The notes below the pieces were generated by a model. That model saw only the letters and a list, made by a program, of their open reading frames with translations, was not told where the DNA came from and searched no databases. Source: a virus. Taken from it: 64,000 nucleotides of DNA. The first letter of the stretch is position 1; each line of letters begins with the position of its first letter. The position numbers and the translations under genes were made by a program. The DNA lies in the IMG/VR virus record IMGVR_UViG_3300037054_000148, positions 62,001 through 126,000 of that record, one strand, 5' to 3'. Positions 50,921 through 60,262 of this stretch are shown here, one piece after another.

Positions 50921-53900
50921 ATGGCTCTGTTCGCACAATATACCGCACCGGGTGTCTACACGTTTGAAACGGTGAGCAACCCCGGAGTAATCACCTACGG
51001 GAACATCCGCCTTCCCGTGTTCATCGGTGAGGGACAGGAGACCTTCTCTGTAATTAACACCGAAATGCATCGCGGAAGTTCTGCTTACGCAGATGACTTG
51101 GTTGTTCAGGAGACCCTTCCGGTTTTGACCGTGGGCCAGTTGAACTTCCAGTTGACCTATACGCCCATTGTTACGGGGAACGGCACCGGAACCCTGACTA
51201 ATACTCCGACTGACATTACCGTCACACTCTCTGACGGGCAGACCCCAGTTGTGGTTACAGGTCTCAATGGCACGACCGGAGCTTTCTCAATCTTCACCGT
51301 TTACCCAGTGGGGACCGAACTTTTGGTCACTTACTACTTTAAGCGCAAGGACACCTATGTGGCAAATGAAAATGAAGCCTCCCAGGTGCCTTCATACGCT
51401 ACCTGGGCTTCAGATCCTAACCTCCCCCTCACCCTCTCCCTTCCTGGTGAGCTTGGAAACGATGTGGATCTGGGTTTCACCTTCACCGCAGCCTCCCCCG
51501 TTTCTGACGCATTGGCTATTAGCGGTGTCGGAACCGATACCATCTCCATCGAATTGAACGAAGCCGCCCTTCCGATCAGCACCACCGGTTCTCTCACTTT
51601 CGCGGCTCACACGGTGACACGTGCTTCCGGATCCTGGGCAACTGATGGCGTAGCAGTTGGTACGGCTGTTCGTTTTGCTGGCACGACTGCCAACAACACT
51701 GCTTCTGGTTCCTACCAGATTGTTACGGGTATCTCCACCGGATCCAACCCCAACGACACCCTTACTTTCTCCGCCGCATCCTTCACTGTTGAAGTGGACG
51801 CTTCCGCCACCGTGACCGCCTACGCAGTCCGCACTTACGGAGATTTGGCTAACCTCCTCACTGTGGGAATCCCCACCTTAGCTGGTAATCTCGCCCTCCA
51901 GGCTCCTCTTTCCAGCGGGATTGCCGCTCAGACCGTAACGGCTGCTGTCGCATCCGCTCCGTTCACTGGTGGAGCAGGCCCCAACTCCAACACGGTTTTC
52001 ACCACTTCCTTCATCCCTGTGGTTGACGGAACCAATGGTGGAGTCGTCACCACCAACCCTCTCAATCTGAAGGTTTTGGTCAACGGTCAGCCTGCCACCG
52101 TCTCTTCCCTGAACGGTCTGACCGGCACCTTCGTCATGGCTTCCCCCGTTCTGGCCGGTCAGACTTTCACCGTCTCCTACTACACCAATAAGTATCAGGA
52201 CACCTACGACATGATTCCTGCCACTAACGTGGTAAGCATTGATGCAGTGGGTTATGGCCCAAGCCGTAGCGATTTTGTCAACGGCGTGGATTTTGTCCTC
52301 CAGACCCCTCCGAATGCAGACGCTCGTATCCAGTGGGGTGGCTCTGCTTCAGTTATGGCAGGTAGCTCTACCCCCGGCTACACTGCATTCAACGCCTCAG
52401 TCATCACAGATACATTGGTTGATGAGATCATGTTCCTTCGCCCCGTTCAGGGAGCCGTCACTGGTAAGAACTACACTTTTATCCTTCCAGATGTCCCAAC
52501 TGATGGGTCTGGTCTGGGTGTTGTCACTAACAACCCAGCGTTGGTCCACGTATATGTTGGCACCAACCCAGAGGAAGCCCTTCTGGCTGGTGAAGTAACG
52601 GTTACTCAGGTTGTTGGAGCCACCTCCACGGTAGTTCTTTACAACCCACCTCCAATGGGTCAGAACGTCTATGCCACTTACTACCGTAACATTCTGAATG
52701 ATCACACTTTCACTCTTACGGTGGTCAATCCAGGAATTACCGGTCAGGGCACCTATTCTATTTCTGATGAAAAGGGTAACACTCTTCCAGTCATTGCTTC
52801 GGGAGCTTCTTCGGTTGTTGAAGCGGCATTCACAGAGTATGGTGGGGTCGTATGGCCCAATAAGTTCTCTGATTTGAATGGCGTGGGGGGTAAGAGCCCA
52901 GATGAAACCGTCACTGTGACCTTCCAGGAAGGGGACGCTTCTTTCGTCATCTCCCCTGGTGTTCAGGCCAGTTTGGTCTCCACTGTAAACGTGGGGTTGA
53001 AGTTTGTTGCCACCAACATCGGCACCGGCCCCAACAGCGTTGCAACTATCCAGTTTGTCGGAACTACAGCTAAGGCTGACGCTGCTGCTATCTCGGTAAC
53101 CAGCAATGCAGTGACCGTCTACACTGAGAAGATAGACACGACCACCCGCACTCTTCAGGACATTCTCAATCTGTTCATCGCCTATCCTCCTTCTACTCCA
53201 ACGACCGGAGTTATCCTCGCTGAGGCAGTAGGCAGCCCCACCCTCACTAATTCGGCTGCGGCTGGAGTGGCAGAGGACTTCATCAATGGTGCGGCCACTG
53301 TTTCCACCCCCCGTTCTCTCCACTACTGCGTGACCTCTAGCCGCACTGCCCTTCAGGCTAACACGGATGGATTTGGCATCACTGGCGGGGCTACAACCCC
53401 CTTGGGTTCCAATGTGGGTGGCGGTGCAGTCGGAGCTATCGGCTGGCTGAATCAGACCTTCCTAGACCCCGATACGGGCGTTCAGTTCACCATTCTCAAT
53501 CCGGATGATGTCTTGGCTGACCCGCTCTATGGCTTCCAGTCTCTCCCCAGCCCCCGCTATCACTTCGAGCCGGGTGACACCCTAACCTTCACTATCAGCA
53601 ACGAAACTCCTCGTGCTACTGGGGTTATTCCAACTGTGAACGTTTACGGTTTGACTCTTGAAGTCATCTCTACCTACGGGATGAACGCCGGAAACACGGC
53701 TATGGTTACCACCTTCAACGCCTCTGGAAATCAGCCCTCTGTTGGGGATTACTACTACATTTCCTACACGACTGAGAAGGAGACTTCCGATTTCGCTCTG
53801 AAGATTTTCGATAACGTAGGAGACGCCTACGCTCAATATGGTCAGCCAACCCCTGACAATCGCCTCTCCATGGCAGTCAGCTTGTTCGCTCAGAATGGCG

Positions 53901-54796
53901 GAAACATCTTCGCTTGCCTTCAGGTTCCTAAACAGGCTGGCCTTAATACCGCCGCTGACCAGACCTACATCAACGCCATCAGCACTCTGGCCGCTCCAGT
54001 TCCTGGAAACGAACAGAAGGCAGGTATGATTCAGGTTATGACCACTAGCCCAACGGTTATTCAGTACCTGAGCCGCTTCCTCTTGACTCAAGCCTCCCCA
54101 CGTAACAGCGGAGAAGCAATGAGTGTTTACGGCTATGGCTTCAACGACACTCCTTCGTCCATGATTAGCCTAGCCACTAGCCTCAAGAGTGAGCGCATGA
54201 TCGGAATCGCTTCCATTGGAGCTATCCTTCAGCTTGTCAATCCCACCACTGGCTTGGCCACCAACTACACAGTTGATGGCTCCCTCATCGCCGCCGCAAT
54301 GGCTGGCATGATGGTCTCTCCGGCAATCGATGTAGCCACCACCCTGACCCGCCAGGGAATCGTCGGATTCCAGGGCCTAATCACCCGCTACGACGACCCC
54401 TCTATGGACAACATGGCTGCAAGCGGTTTGACTTGCCTCGTGGAAAACCCAGGTGCTCTCATCATCCGTCACTGGGTCACTACTGATAACTCCAGTCCTT
54501 TGAAGCGTGAACCAACTTCTCGCTTGGTGATCGATTACGTTCGCCAGACGATGCGCTCAAGCCTGAATCAGTTCATTGGCCGTAAGCTCATCAACAGCAC
54601 CATCAATACCGTCACTTCGGTGGTTAGCTCCACCCTAGTCTCTCTGGTGGCCGAGCAGGTTATCGAAGGCTACAGCACCATCGTAGTCGCAGTAGACCCT
54701 TCTGATCCAACCACTCTGAATGTTAGCTTCACCGTTAAACCAATCTTCAGCCTGCTTTGGATCTCTGTCACTCTCACAGTCACCACTCAACTGTAA
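50921..54796 (+). CDS. tail sheath protein, enlarged by internal repeats
   Basis: The protein has 1291 aa, two to three times a typical sheath. The N-terminus (YTAPGVYTFETVSNPG) is the P-G-V-Y start of contractile sheaths. The C-terminal ~400 residues have the sheath core and closing domain: FDNVGDAYAQYGQP, NIFACLQVP, then LTRQGIVGFQGLITRYDD, RLVIDYVRQTMRSSLNQFIG and an end strand. In between are at least three copies of a ~75-90-aa beta module (residues ~72-147, ~355-427 and ~506-593) built on TGNGTGTLTN, LNG-T-G-F and VTYY. Sheath subunits contract to drive the tube into the cell. The added modules probably decorate the tail exterior. Confidence 0.85.
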   Translation: MALFAQYTAPGVYTFETVSNPGVITYGNIRLPVFIGEGQETFSVINTEMHRGSSAYADDLVVQETLPVLTVGQLNFQLTYTPIVTGNGTGTLTNTPTDITVTLSDGQTPVVVTGLNGTTGAFSIFTVYPVGTELLVTYYFKRKDTYVANENEASQVPSYATWASDPNLPLTLSLPGELGNDVDLGFTFTAASPVSDALAISGVGTDTISIELNEAALPISTTGSLTFAAHTVTRASGSWATDGVAVGTAVRFAGTTANNTASGSYQIVTGISTGSNPNDTLTFSAASFTVEVDASATVTAYAVRTYGDLANLLTVGIPTLAGNLALQAPLSSGIAAQTVTAAVASAPFTGGAGPNSNTVFTTSFIPVVDGTNGGVVTTNPLNLKVLVNGQPATVSSLNGLTGTFVMASPVLAGQTFTVSYYTNKYQDTYDMIPATNVVSIDAVGYGPSRSDFVNGVDFVLQTPPNADARIQWGGSASVMAGSSTPGYTAFNASVITDTLVDEIMFLRPVQGAVTGKNYTFILPDVPTDGSGLGVVTNNPALVHVYVGTNPEEALLAGEVTVTQVVGATSTVVLYNPPPMGQNVYATYYRNILNDHTFTLTVVNPGITGQGTYSISDEKGNTLPVIASGASSVVEAAFTEYGGVVWPNKFSDLNGVGGKSPDETVTVTFQEGDASFVISPGVQASLVSTVNVGLKFVATNIGTGPNSVATIQFVGTTAKADAAAISVTSNAVTVYTEKIDTTTRTLQDILNLFIAYPPSTPTTGVILAEAVGSPTLTNSAAAGVAEDFINGAATVSTPRSLHYCVTSSRTALQANTDGFGITGGATTPLGSNVGGGAVGAIGWLNQTFLDPDTGVQFTILNPDDVLADPLYGFQSLPSPRYHFEPGDTLTFTISNETPRATGVIPTVNVYGLTLEVISTYGMNAGNTAMVTTFNASGNQPSVGDYYYISYTTEKETSDFALKIFDNVGDAYAQYGQPTPDNRLSMAVSLFAQNGGNIFACLQVPKQAGLNTAADQTYINAISTLAAPVPGNEQKAGMIQVMTTSPTVIQYLSRFLLTQASPRNSGEAMSVYGYGFNDTPSSMISLATSLKSERMIGIASIGAILQLVNPTTGLATNYTVDGSLIAAAMAGMMVSPAIDVATTLTRQGIVGFQGLITRYDDPSMDNMAASGLTCLVENPGALIIRHWVTTDNSSPLKREPTSRLVIDYVRQTMRSSLNQFIGRKLINSTINTVTSVVSSTLVSLVAEQVIEGYSTIVVAVDPSDPTTLNVSFTVKPIFSLLWISVTLTVTTQL

Positions 54797-54809
54797 AGGG
54801 TTTTCAACG

Positions 54810-55421
54810 ATGCCAACTGGGTTTGTCTATCTTGTCCACAATACACTGTCCAATAAAGTGTATTGTGGACAGACAATTCAAAAAAATCCAAATAAGAGGT
54901 GGAACCAGCACAAGAACAGAGAACACAACTCTCATTTAAAAAATGCTATGGATAAGTATGGGGTAGAATTTTTTGATTTCTCAATCCTTGAAAAAATAGA
55001 AGCAGAAGATGCATATGAACTAAAAATAGCAATTTACGAGGCCGAGGCTTTTTGGATTGACTATTTTAAGTTTTTAGGCTTCCCCCTTTACAACCAAAGG
55101 CCAGCCTCTATATCCAATAAAGGGGTGAAACGGGGGCCAGCTTGGAATAAAGGTGTTCCTATGTCCAATGAGAAAAAGGAGTTGCTACTAAAGGCTAATA
55201 AAGGCCGTCAAATCTCGAAAGAACACAAGGAAAGCATCTCTAAAGCAAATAAAGGTAGAGTTAGTGAGCGCAAAGGTAAAACATTTGGGCCTTTATCTGA
55301 AGAGACAAAGCTGAAACTATCTAAAGCAAATAAAGGTAAACCCTTTTCAGAGGAACATAAGAAGAGTTTATCTAAGGCCCGATTTAAAGTGCTCCAATCT
55401 CTTAAAGAGGTTGTCATATGA
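54810..55421 (+). CDS. GIY-YIG homing endonuclease 5
   Basis: The protein has 203 aa from the ATG at 54810, with AAAGGG upstream. The core is FVYLV and YCGQ (Cys in place of the usual Ile/Val), with NKRWNQHK, NAMDKYGVEFF and Glu in YEAEAFWI. DNA-binding repeats (KEHKESISKANKGR, SEETKLKLSKANKGK, SEEHKKSLSKA) fill the C-terminal third. It is inserted between the sheath gene and the next tail gene, whose ATG it overlaps (ATGA). It is AT-rich. Confidence 0.9.
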   Translation: MPTGFVYLVHNTLSNKVYCGQTIQKNPNKRWNQHKNREHNSHLKNAMDKYGVEFFDFSILEKIEAEDAYELKIAIYEAEAFWIDYFKFLGFPLYNQRPASISNKGVKRGPAWNKGVPMSNEKKELLLKANKGRQISKEHKESISKANKGRVSERKGKTFGPLSEETKLKLSKANKGKPFSEEHKKSLSKARFKVLQSLKEVVI

Positions 55422-56170
55422 AAATCCACCCTGTAGTTCAACATCTGAATGGCGCTGTTACAGTGTCGCTACAGGCATCGTTTGTGGGTGACATCACAGA
55501 TACTACGGATCGTATGCGAATTGCAGCATATGGTGATCCCCTGGTGAATTTAGGGGGGCTATTTATTAGCCCCGCTCTCCCCGCTATCGGAACCCTCACC
55601 CTCACCGGAATTCCTAATCCGAATGAGACTTTCACTATCAGCACCCAGTTGTTTACCTGGATTGCCTCTGGTATCCCTACCACTGGGCAGGTTCTTCTGG
55701 GTACCGATGCCCCCACCAGTGCGGCAAATATCATTACTGCTATCACTGCTGCTTCTTTGACTCCCATTTCTGCCGCCATTAGTGGCACAAGCATCACCAT
55801 TACCGCCGTAGCAAATGGGGAAGCTGGAAACCAGATCGCCTTCGAAAATGCTTCCTCCAGTATGACCATGGATGGAAGTGGCACCCTTGGGGGAACCCAA
55901 TGGGGTCGAGAGGCTCTTACTTTTCAAATGGGCTCGGCAGAAGTGTTTAGAGGTGTGACCACTCAAATGGCTCAAACCCCAGTGAGTTTCATGGCTCAGC
56001 TTCCACTAGGCTCTCCTGGTCTCCTACCCACTCAATCTATTGTCTCTGACCCAGTTGATGCTGCGGCTGCTTGGTGTGAGCAAATGGACTCACGTATTTC
56101 TTTAGTGATGACAGCCTTGCGAGGAAATGAACCTCCGCAACTTGTTGCGCTTCCTGATTCCACAGTGTAA
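55418..56170 (+). CDS. tail-associated virion protein with Ig-like insertion
   Basis: The protein has 250 aa. Residues 1-55 and 165-250 form one domain interrupted by a ~100-residue module (GTLTLTGIPNPNETFTISTQ, then LGTDAPTSAANIITAITAAS and ITAVANGEAGNQIAFENAS). That module is common in phage tail and sheath proteins. The flanks contain MRIAAYGDPLVNLGG and DAAAAWCEQMDSRI. It sits between the sheath and tube genes. The precise role is unknown. Confidence 0.5.
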   Translation: MKIHPVVQHLNGAVTVSLQASFVGDITDTTDRMRIAAYGDPLVNLGGLFISPALPAIGTLTLTGIPNPNETFTISTQLFTWIASGIPTTGQVLLGTDAPTSAANIITAITAASLTPISAAISGTSITITAVANGEAGNQIAFENASSSMTMDGSGTLGGTQWGREALTFQMGSAEVFRGVTTQMAQTPVSFMAQLPLGSPGLLPTQSIVSDPVDAAAAWCEQMDSRISLVMTALRGNEPPQLVALPDSTV

Positions 56171-56181
56171 GAGGTAAAAAC

Positions 56182-58713
56182 ATGCGTTCTAACAGACTTA
56201 ACAACCGATTAAACAAAATGGCCCTTGAACAGACCGATAAAAAGGACTGGCCCAAGGATGAGACCTTGGAAGAGCTTGACGTTCCAGGTAACAAAGCCGT
56301 GGCAGTTTCAAAGGGTGCGGGTGCCGCCTGTCAGTGTGGCACCAGTGGCTGCCCTGGTTGTGACAAAGATAAGAAAGCCTCTGGTTGCACTTGTGGTAAA
56401 CCCGGCTGCCCTGATTGTGGAACAAACAAGAATGCTGACTGGATTGGTGATCTTATCAAGCAAACCGTGCAGTACCTAACACAACACCGGAATGACCCTG
56501 ATTTGAACCAGAAGGTCCAAGCTCTCCCGATTGCCCGTAAGGTTGGCCCTGCCGCTCTTCAGAATCCCGTTAGCCAGTTCGTGCAGGACGGGAACTCCTC
56601 AGCCCTGATTGGGGAACTTGAAACTATTGTCCAAGGCAAACGGACAACTGCATCTAAAAAGAAAGCTGAGGAGTCCTCCGTGGAGATTGATGCCCCCAAG
56701 AAAACAGAAACCCCAGGTGAACAGCCGGAGGGCTTTATTGACCCGAAACGTCCCGTTCCTGCTGAAAAGCCAGTCAAACCCTCTGCTGATAATACCCCCA
56801 AAGCGGCCAATCCAGAACTTTCTGGCACTCATCGTCGCGTGAAGTTGGATGAGAAGACTGAAGCGGAGCCAGCCCCCTCTGCATGGTCAGTGGACAACAC
56901 TCGTGAGCTTCAGCACAAAGCTGCGGGTAATTTTGACACGAAGAAGCCCACTGAGGCTAAAACCAACCCAGCCCCCTCTACGTATGCGGTTGATAACACC
57001 CGTGAAATGCGTCATGAGACGAAGGAACTCACCACTGAAGAACAGGATCAGATGAAGCGTAAGAATAGTTCTGATTTGGAAGTGTTTACCCCTAAGACTG
57101 CTGAAGAAGTTGACATGATCGTTGAGGCTTCTGGCTCATGGGTCGGCCATCGTCTTGCCACTGGCACTTTCCAAAGAGGAATGCCTTCGTTCATCTTGAA
57201 TGCCTCTGAAGCAGTGGCCGTAATCTCCGCACAGGGTGATGTGTTTGACGCTCAGTCAACTTCTCCCACTAACAAGTACGCATCTATTCTAAACCCCACT
57301 GAAGCCACTAAAAAGGCAGCAGCAGGCGGCTCCTCTGAGGAACCCGAATCTGAGGAAGAGACCTCCGTTGATACGGTTGTGGTCTCCTTACTTGAAGCCT
57401 GCAAGACTGAGTGGACTAACCTTGGTGATCCAGTCAACCCCGCTACTTGGCCGAAAGAAATTGACCGTGCCCTTTTGAGCCTTAATGATGAGCTTGTAGC
57501 CGCCATTAAGAAGGTTGAGGACAAGCTAGTTGAGGGTGAGTTCTACAGCAAGAACGTTGATGAAGGTCTAGAAGGCGGAGGTAGCTCTGTCGGAGTTGGC
57601 TCCCTGAACATTGCTCCGGGTGAGGAAGAGGTTCCAGAGTCCCCAGAATCCATGGATATGGGAGAGGAGGGCCTTCCTGAAGAAGACGGGCTCAACACCG
57701 CAGCAGATGAAGAAGACGAGGCCCTCCTTCCGGAGGCTCCGAAAACGGGCGGTTTGAAGAGTGCGGCAGCTAAAACAGCCGTAGAATTTCCTGATGTCAC
57801 CAGTGCAGAGACCCGTAAAGCCCTGAAATTCACGCAGTCATTGAAAGATGATATTGCTGATAAATTCTTCGAATTCAAGAAAATCGTCCAGGAGGCGAAT
57901 GATTCTTCTCTGATTAAAAACGTGGGAGAAACCTTTGTCGGCCTGAAAACCAAACTAGAAGATGTGGAAAAAATTCTGAGCAAACAGCTTCAGGTTCTGG
58001 AGACCGCTGAGTCAGCCATTCAGGACAAGAAAGACTTGAATGGTAAGAAATCCTTCCTTATGGCCGATGGCGGAACTCCTTGCGAAAAATGTGGCGAAAT
58101 GGTCATGCACTCTCCTTATGGGAAGGCGGAGGGTTCCGTTATTTGCGAGAAGTGCAAGAACGAAAAGAAAGAGCCCAAGACCTCTTCGGATGAGCGTGAT
58201 AGCGAGTCTGACCATGAAGGCACGATTGAGAAGCAGGCCAATCAGTATATCGTGAACCGTCCTGGTAAGGACTCAGAGGGTAACGAAGCCCCCTGGTGCA
58301 TCCTTCAGAAGGGCACTGGTAAGATCCTTAGTCGTCACAAGACTGAAAAGCTAGCGGAGGAGTCCTTCTCTGGTATGGAGAGCAGCAAGCATGGCTCTAC
58401 TACTAAAACAGCAGCCTGCCCAGTTTGTGGGGCTACGGTGATGCAGAATGGTAAGGACACAAACGGTGTGCTCTGCCCTAATTGCGCCAATAAGCCCTCT
58501 ACGCAGGCTCCTGGAGCCCCTCAGAATACGACTCCAGCCGCACCTAAACTGCCCCAGAACGGACCAGTCAGTCCATCTCCAATCAAGCAGTATGGCTCCA
58601 AGTCCAAGTCCAAGTTTAATGGATTGAATCTCGCTGCGGCAGATGGGGTGCATGAGGGAGAAGTTATGGATGCGTTCGACAGCCAAGTGGCCCTAAAATC
58701 TCACCAGAGCTAA
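56182..58713 (+). CDS. large Cys-motif and zinc-ribbon virion-region protein
   Basis: The protein has 843 aa. Residues ~50-80 carry two tandem C-x-C-G-x-x-G-C-P-x-C motifs (CQCGTSGCPGC and CTCGKPGCPDC). The middle is long, acidic or low-complexity and rich in Glu, Pro, Ala and Lys (T-A-S-K-K-K-A-E-E; PESEEETSVD). Residues ~575-625 have a coiled-coil-like segment (FVGLKTKLEDVEKILSKQLQ). Two zinc ribbons follow: CEKCGEMVMHSPYG then CEKC (~635-660), and CPVCGATVMQNG then CPNC (~745-770). Between them is a QYIVNRPGKDSEGNEAPWCI segment that I recall from other phage proteins. It may be a scaffold-like or internal protein; no family is certain. Confidence 0.5.
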   Translation: MRSNRLNNRLNKMALEQTDKKDWPKDETLEELDVPGNKAVAVSKGAGAACQCGTSGCPGCDKDKKASGCTCGKPGCPDCGTNKNADWIGDLIKQTVQYLTQHRNDPDLNQKVQALPIARKVGPAALQNPVSQFVQDGNSSALIGELETIVQGKRTTASKKKAEESSVEIDAPKKTETPGEQPEGFIDPKRPVPAEKPVKPSADNTPKAANPELSGTHRRVKLDEKTEAEPAPSAWSVDNTRELQHKAAGNFDTKKPTEAKTNPAPSTYAVDNTREMRHETKELTTEEQDQMKRKNSSDLEVFTPKTAEEVDMIVEASGSWVGHRLATGTFQRGMPSFILNASEAVAVISAQGDVFDAQSTSPTNKYASILNPTEATKKAAAGGSSEEPESEEETSVDTVVVSLLEACKTEWTNLGDPVNPATWPKEIDRALLSLNDELVAAIKKVEDKLVEGEFYSKNVDEGLEGGGSSVGVGSLNIAPGEEEVPESPESMDMGEEGLPEEDGLNTAADEEDEALLPEAPKTGGLKSAAAKTAVEFPDVTSAETRKALKFTQSLKDDIADKFFEFKKIVQEANDSSLIKNVGETFVGLKTKLEDVEKILSKQLQVLETAESAIQDKKDLNGKKSFLMADGGTPCEKCGEMVMHSPYGKAEGSVICEKCKNEKKEPKTSSDERDSESDHEGTIEKQANQYIVNRPGKDSEGNEAPWCILQKGTGKILSRHKTEKLAEESFSGMESSKHGSTTKTAACPVCGATVMQNGKDTNGVLCPNCANKPSTQAPGAPQNTTPAAPKLPQNGPVSPSPIKQYGSKSKSKFNGLNLAAADGVHEGEVMDAFDSQVALKSHQS

Positions 58714-58760
58714 ACAGTAAGTCATAAAGTTGGAATATGCAGTTCTCTGAAGAGACCCTC

Positions 58761-59561
58761 ATGAACAAAGACCTCACAAAACAGACTGGAGTTTACCTCA
58801 TTCGTAATGTGGTTAATGGAAAGCTGTATGTGGGGTCAACTCAGAATTTTAAATTTAGATGGCAGACACATCAAAGCCTGCTGAAAAGAGGAAAACATCA
58901 CTCTTGGAAATTGCAAAAAGATTTCAACTTTTATGGCATAGATTCTTTCGAATTTAAGCCCTTACTTATCTGTGAGATAAAAGACTTGGAATTTTTTGAA
59001 CAAAGGACTATTGAAAAGTTTAATGTTGTGAGTGATGGCTATAATGTTAGTGATTGTGTTGAAGCGCCATTTAGAGGTAGAGAGCACTCAGATGAGACTA
59101 AGAGACAGATAGCCGAGGCAGGATTAGGTAATCAGAATGCAAAAGGAAGTAAAAGTCGCATAGGGCAAGTTAATAGTGAAGAGCATCGTCAAAAAATTTC
59201 TAAGGCCCAAAAGGGGTGTAAACGAGACCCGGAGTTAGTTAAAAGGTCTGCGGATAAGCTAAGGGGTCGTGTGGGGGAGCAACACCACACTGAGAAAACA
59301 AAAACTAAGCTATCTGAAATCCAAAAAGTAATTCAAAGTAAACGAGTGAAGCAACCGGCTGCTGGAATGCACCACTCAGAAGAAACAAGACTTGAAATGT
59401 CTCGTAAACGTAAAGGAGTTGGTAAGTCAGAAGAAGCTCGTGCCAACATGATTAAGTCTTGGGAAAAGCGCAAAGCTACCGGACTTCATACTCGTCGCTG
59501 GTATTTATTTAGGGGCTTGGAAGTCCCCGTTGAACTTTCCACTGAATTAGATAACCAATAA
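58761..59561 (+). CDS. GIY-YIG homing endonuclease 6
   Basis: The protein has 266 aa from the ATG at 58761 (GAAGAG six bases upstream); the ATG at 58737 is an alternative adding eight residues. The core is GVYLIRN and YVGST, then FKFRWQTH, DFNFYGIDSFEF and Glu in EFFEQRTI. Repeats of the SDETKRQ, SEEHRQK, TEKTKTK and SEETRLE type continue to residue ~235. It lies between the 843-aa gene and the tail tube gene, 14 nt before the latter. Confidence 0.9.
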   Translation: MNKDLTKQTGVYLIRNVVNGKLYVGSTQNFKFRWQTHQSLLKRGKHHSWKLQKDFNFYGIDSFEFKPLLICEIKDLEFFEQRTIEKFNVVSDGYNVSDCVEAPFRGREHSDETKRQIAEAGLGNQNAKGSKSRIGQVNSEEHRQKISKAQKGCKRDPELVKRSADKLRGRVGEQHHTEKTKTKLSEIQKVIQSKRVKQPAAGMHHSEETRLEMSRKRKGVGKSEEARANMIKSWEKRKATGLHTRRWYLFRGLEVPVELSTELDNQ

Positions 59562-59575
59562 GGAGTTTATCAAAA

Positions 59576-60262
59576 ATGGCTAACTCACCTTTCACTGATT
59601 CCTATCTTTATAGGCAAGGAACAACTGCGCAGACAAAAACAGTAATCTCCAGCCGCTTCAAGATTTTTACCCATGCGGTAGGAGTCGGCAAATTTGTGAA
59701 GATGGGTGTCACTTCCAGCTTCAATATCTCAGAATCAAAGAATGTGGAAGCCATTCGCGGTCTGGGTTATGGTGACATCGTTGCCGAGCTTGTGCCCGGT
59801 ATCACCCAGCCGATGACGCTGACGATTAACCGCACCGCACTCTACCTTGCCAACATCATGCAGATGTTGGGTTACAAGGCCGGTGTGAGCGGCTTGGTCC
59901 GTAGCCTCAAACATCACAAATGGCCATTTGATATTAAGACCGAGATTGCGTTCAGTGAACTCGCTTCTATGGCCCAGAACGTAGGTCAGGCAGACTTGGC
60001 AGACGTAGCCGCTGAGGGGGGGCTTAACAACACTGGTAACCCCGGCCTCTACGCAGTTGTCACGATCTATGAGGGCTGCTGGATGGAGTCCTATACCAGC
60101 AACTTCCAGATTGAGCAGGCAGCCGTTACTGAAGATGCAACTATCATCGTCACTGATGTGTTTGATGTCAACGGATCAGTCTATGGCGACTTCATTGACT
60201 CTGGTCTGGCCCCTTCCGATGTGACTGGTGCTTCGCTCCTCTTCTCTGGTGCTACTTCCTAA
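59576..60262 (+). CDS. tail tube protein
   Basis: The protein has 228 aa, with AAGGAG upstream. FVKMGVTSSFNISESKNVEA followed by IRGLGYGDIVAELVPG and QPMTLTINRTALYLANIMQM is the hallmark beta-strand pattern of contractile-tail tube proteins. The C-terminal half (GLYAVVTIYEGCWMESYTSN, then EDATIIVTDV) completes the barrel. The tube polymerises under the sheath and conducts DNA. Sheath and tube being separated by two virion genes and two endonuclease genes is unusual but fits repeated insertion. Its stop overlaps the next ATG (TAATG). Confidence 0.8.
   Translation: MANSPFTDSYLYRQGTTAQTKTVISSRFKIFTHAVGVGKFVKMGVTSSFNISESKNVEAIRGLGYGDIVAELVPGITQPMTLTINRTALYLANIMQMLGYKAGVSGLVRSLKHHKWPFDIKTEIAFSELASMAQNVGQADLADVAAEGGLNNTGNPGLYAVVTIYEGCWMESYTSNFQIEQAAVTEDATIIVTDVFDVNGSVYGDFIDSGLAPSDVTGASLLFSGATS

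Noticed and set aside
52397-53323. 308-aa minus-strand frame opposite the sheath gene
   Set aside because: The sheath frame is well supported; the antisense frame has no recognisable domain and no ribosome binding site.
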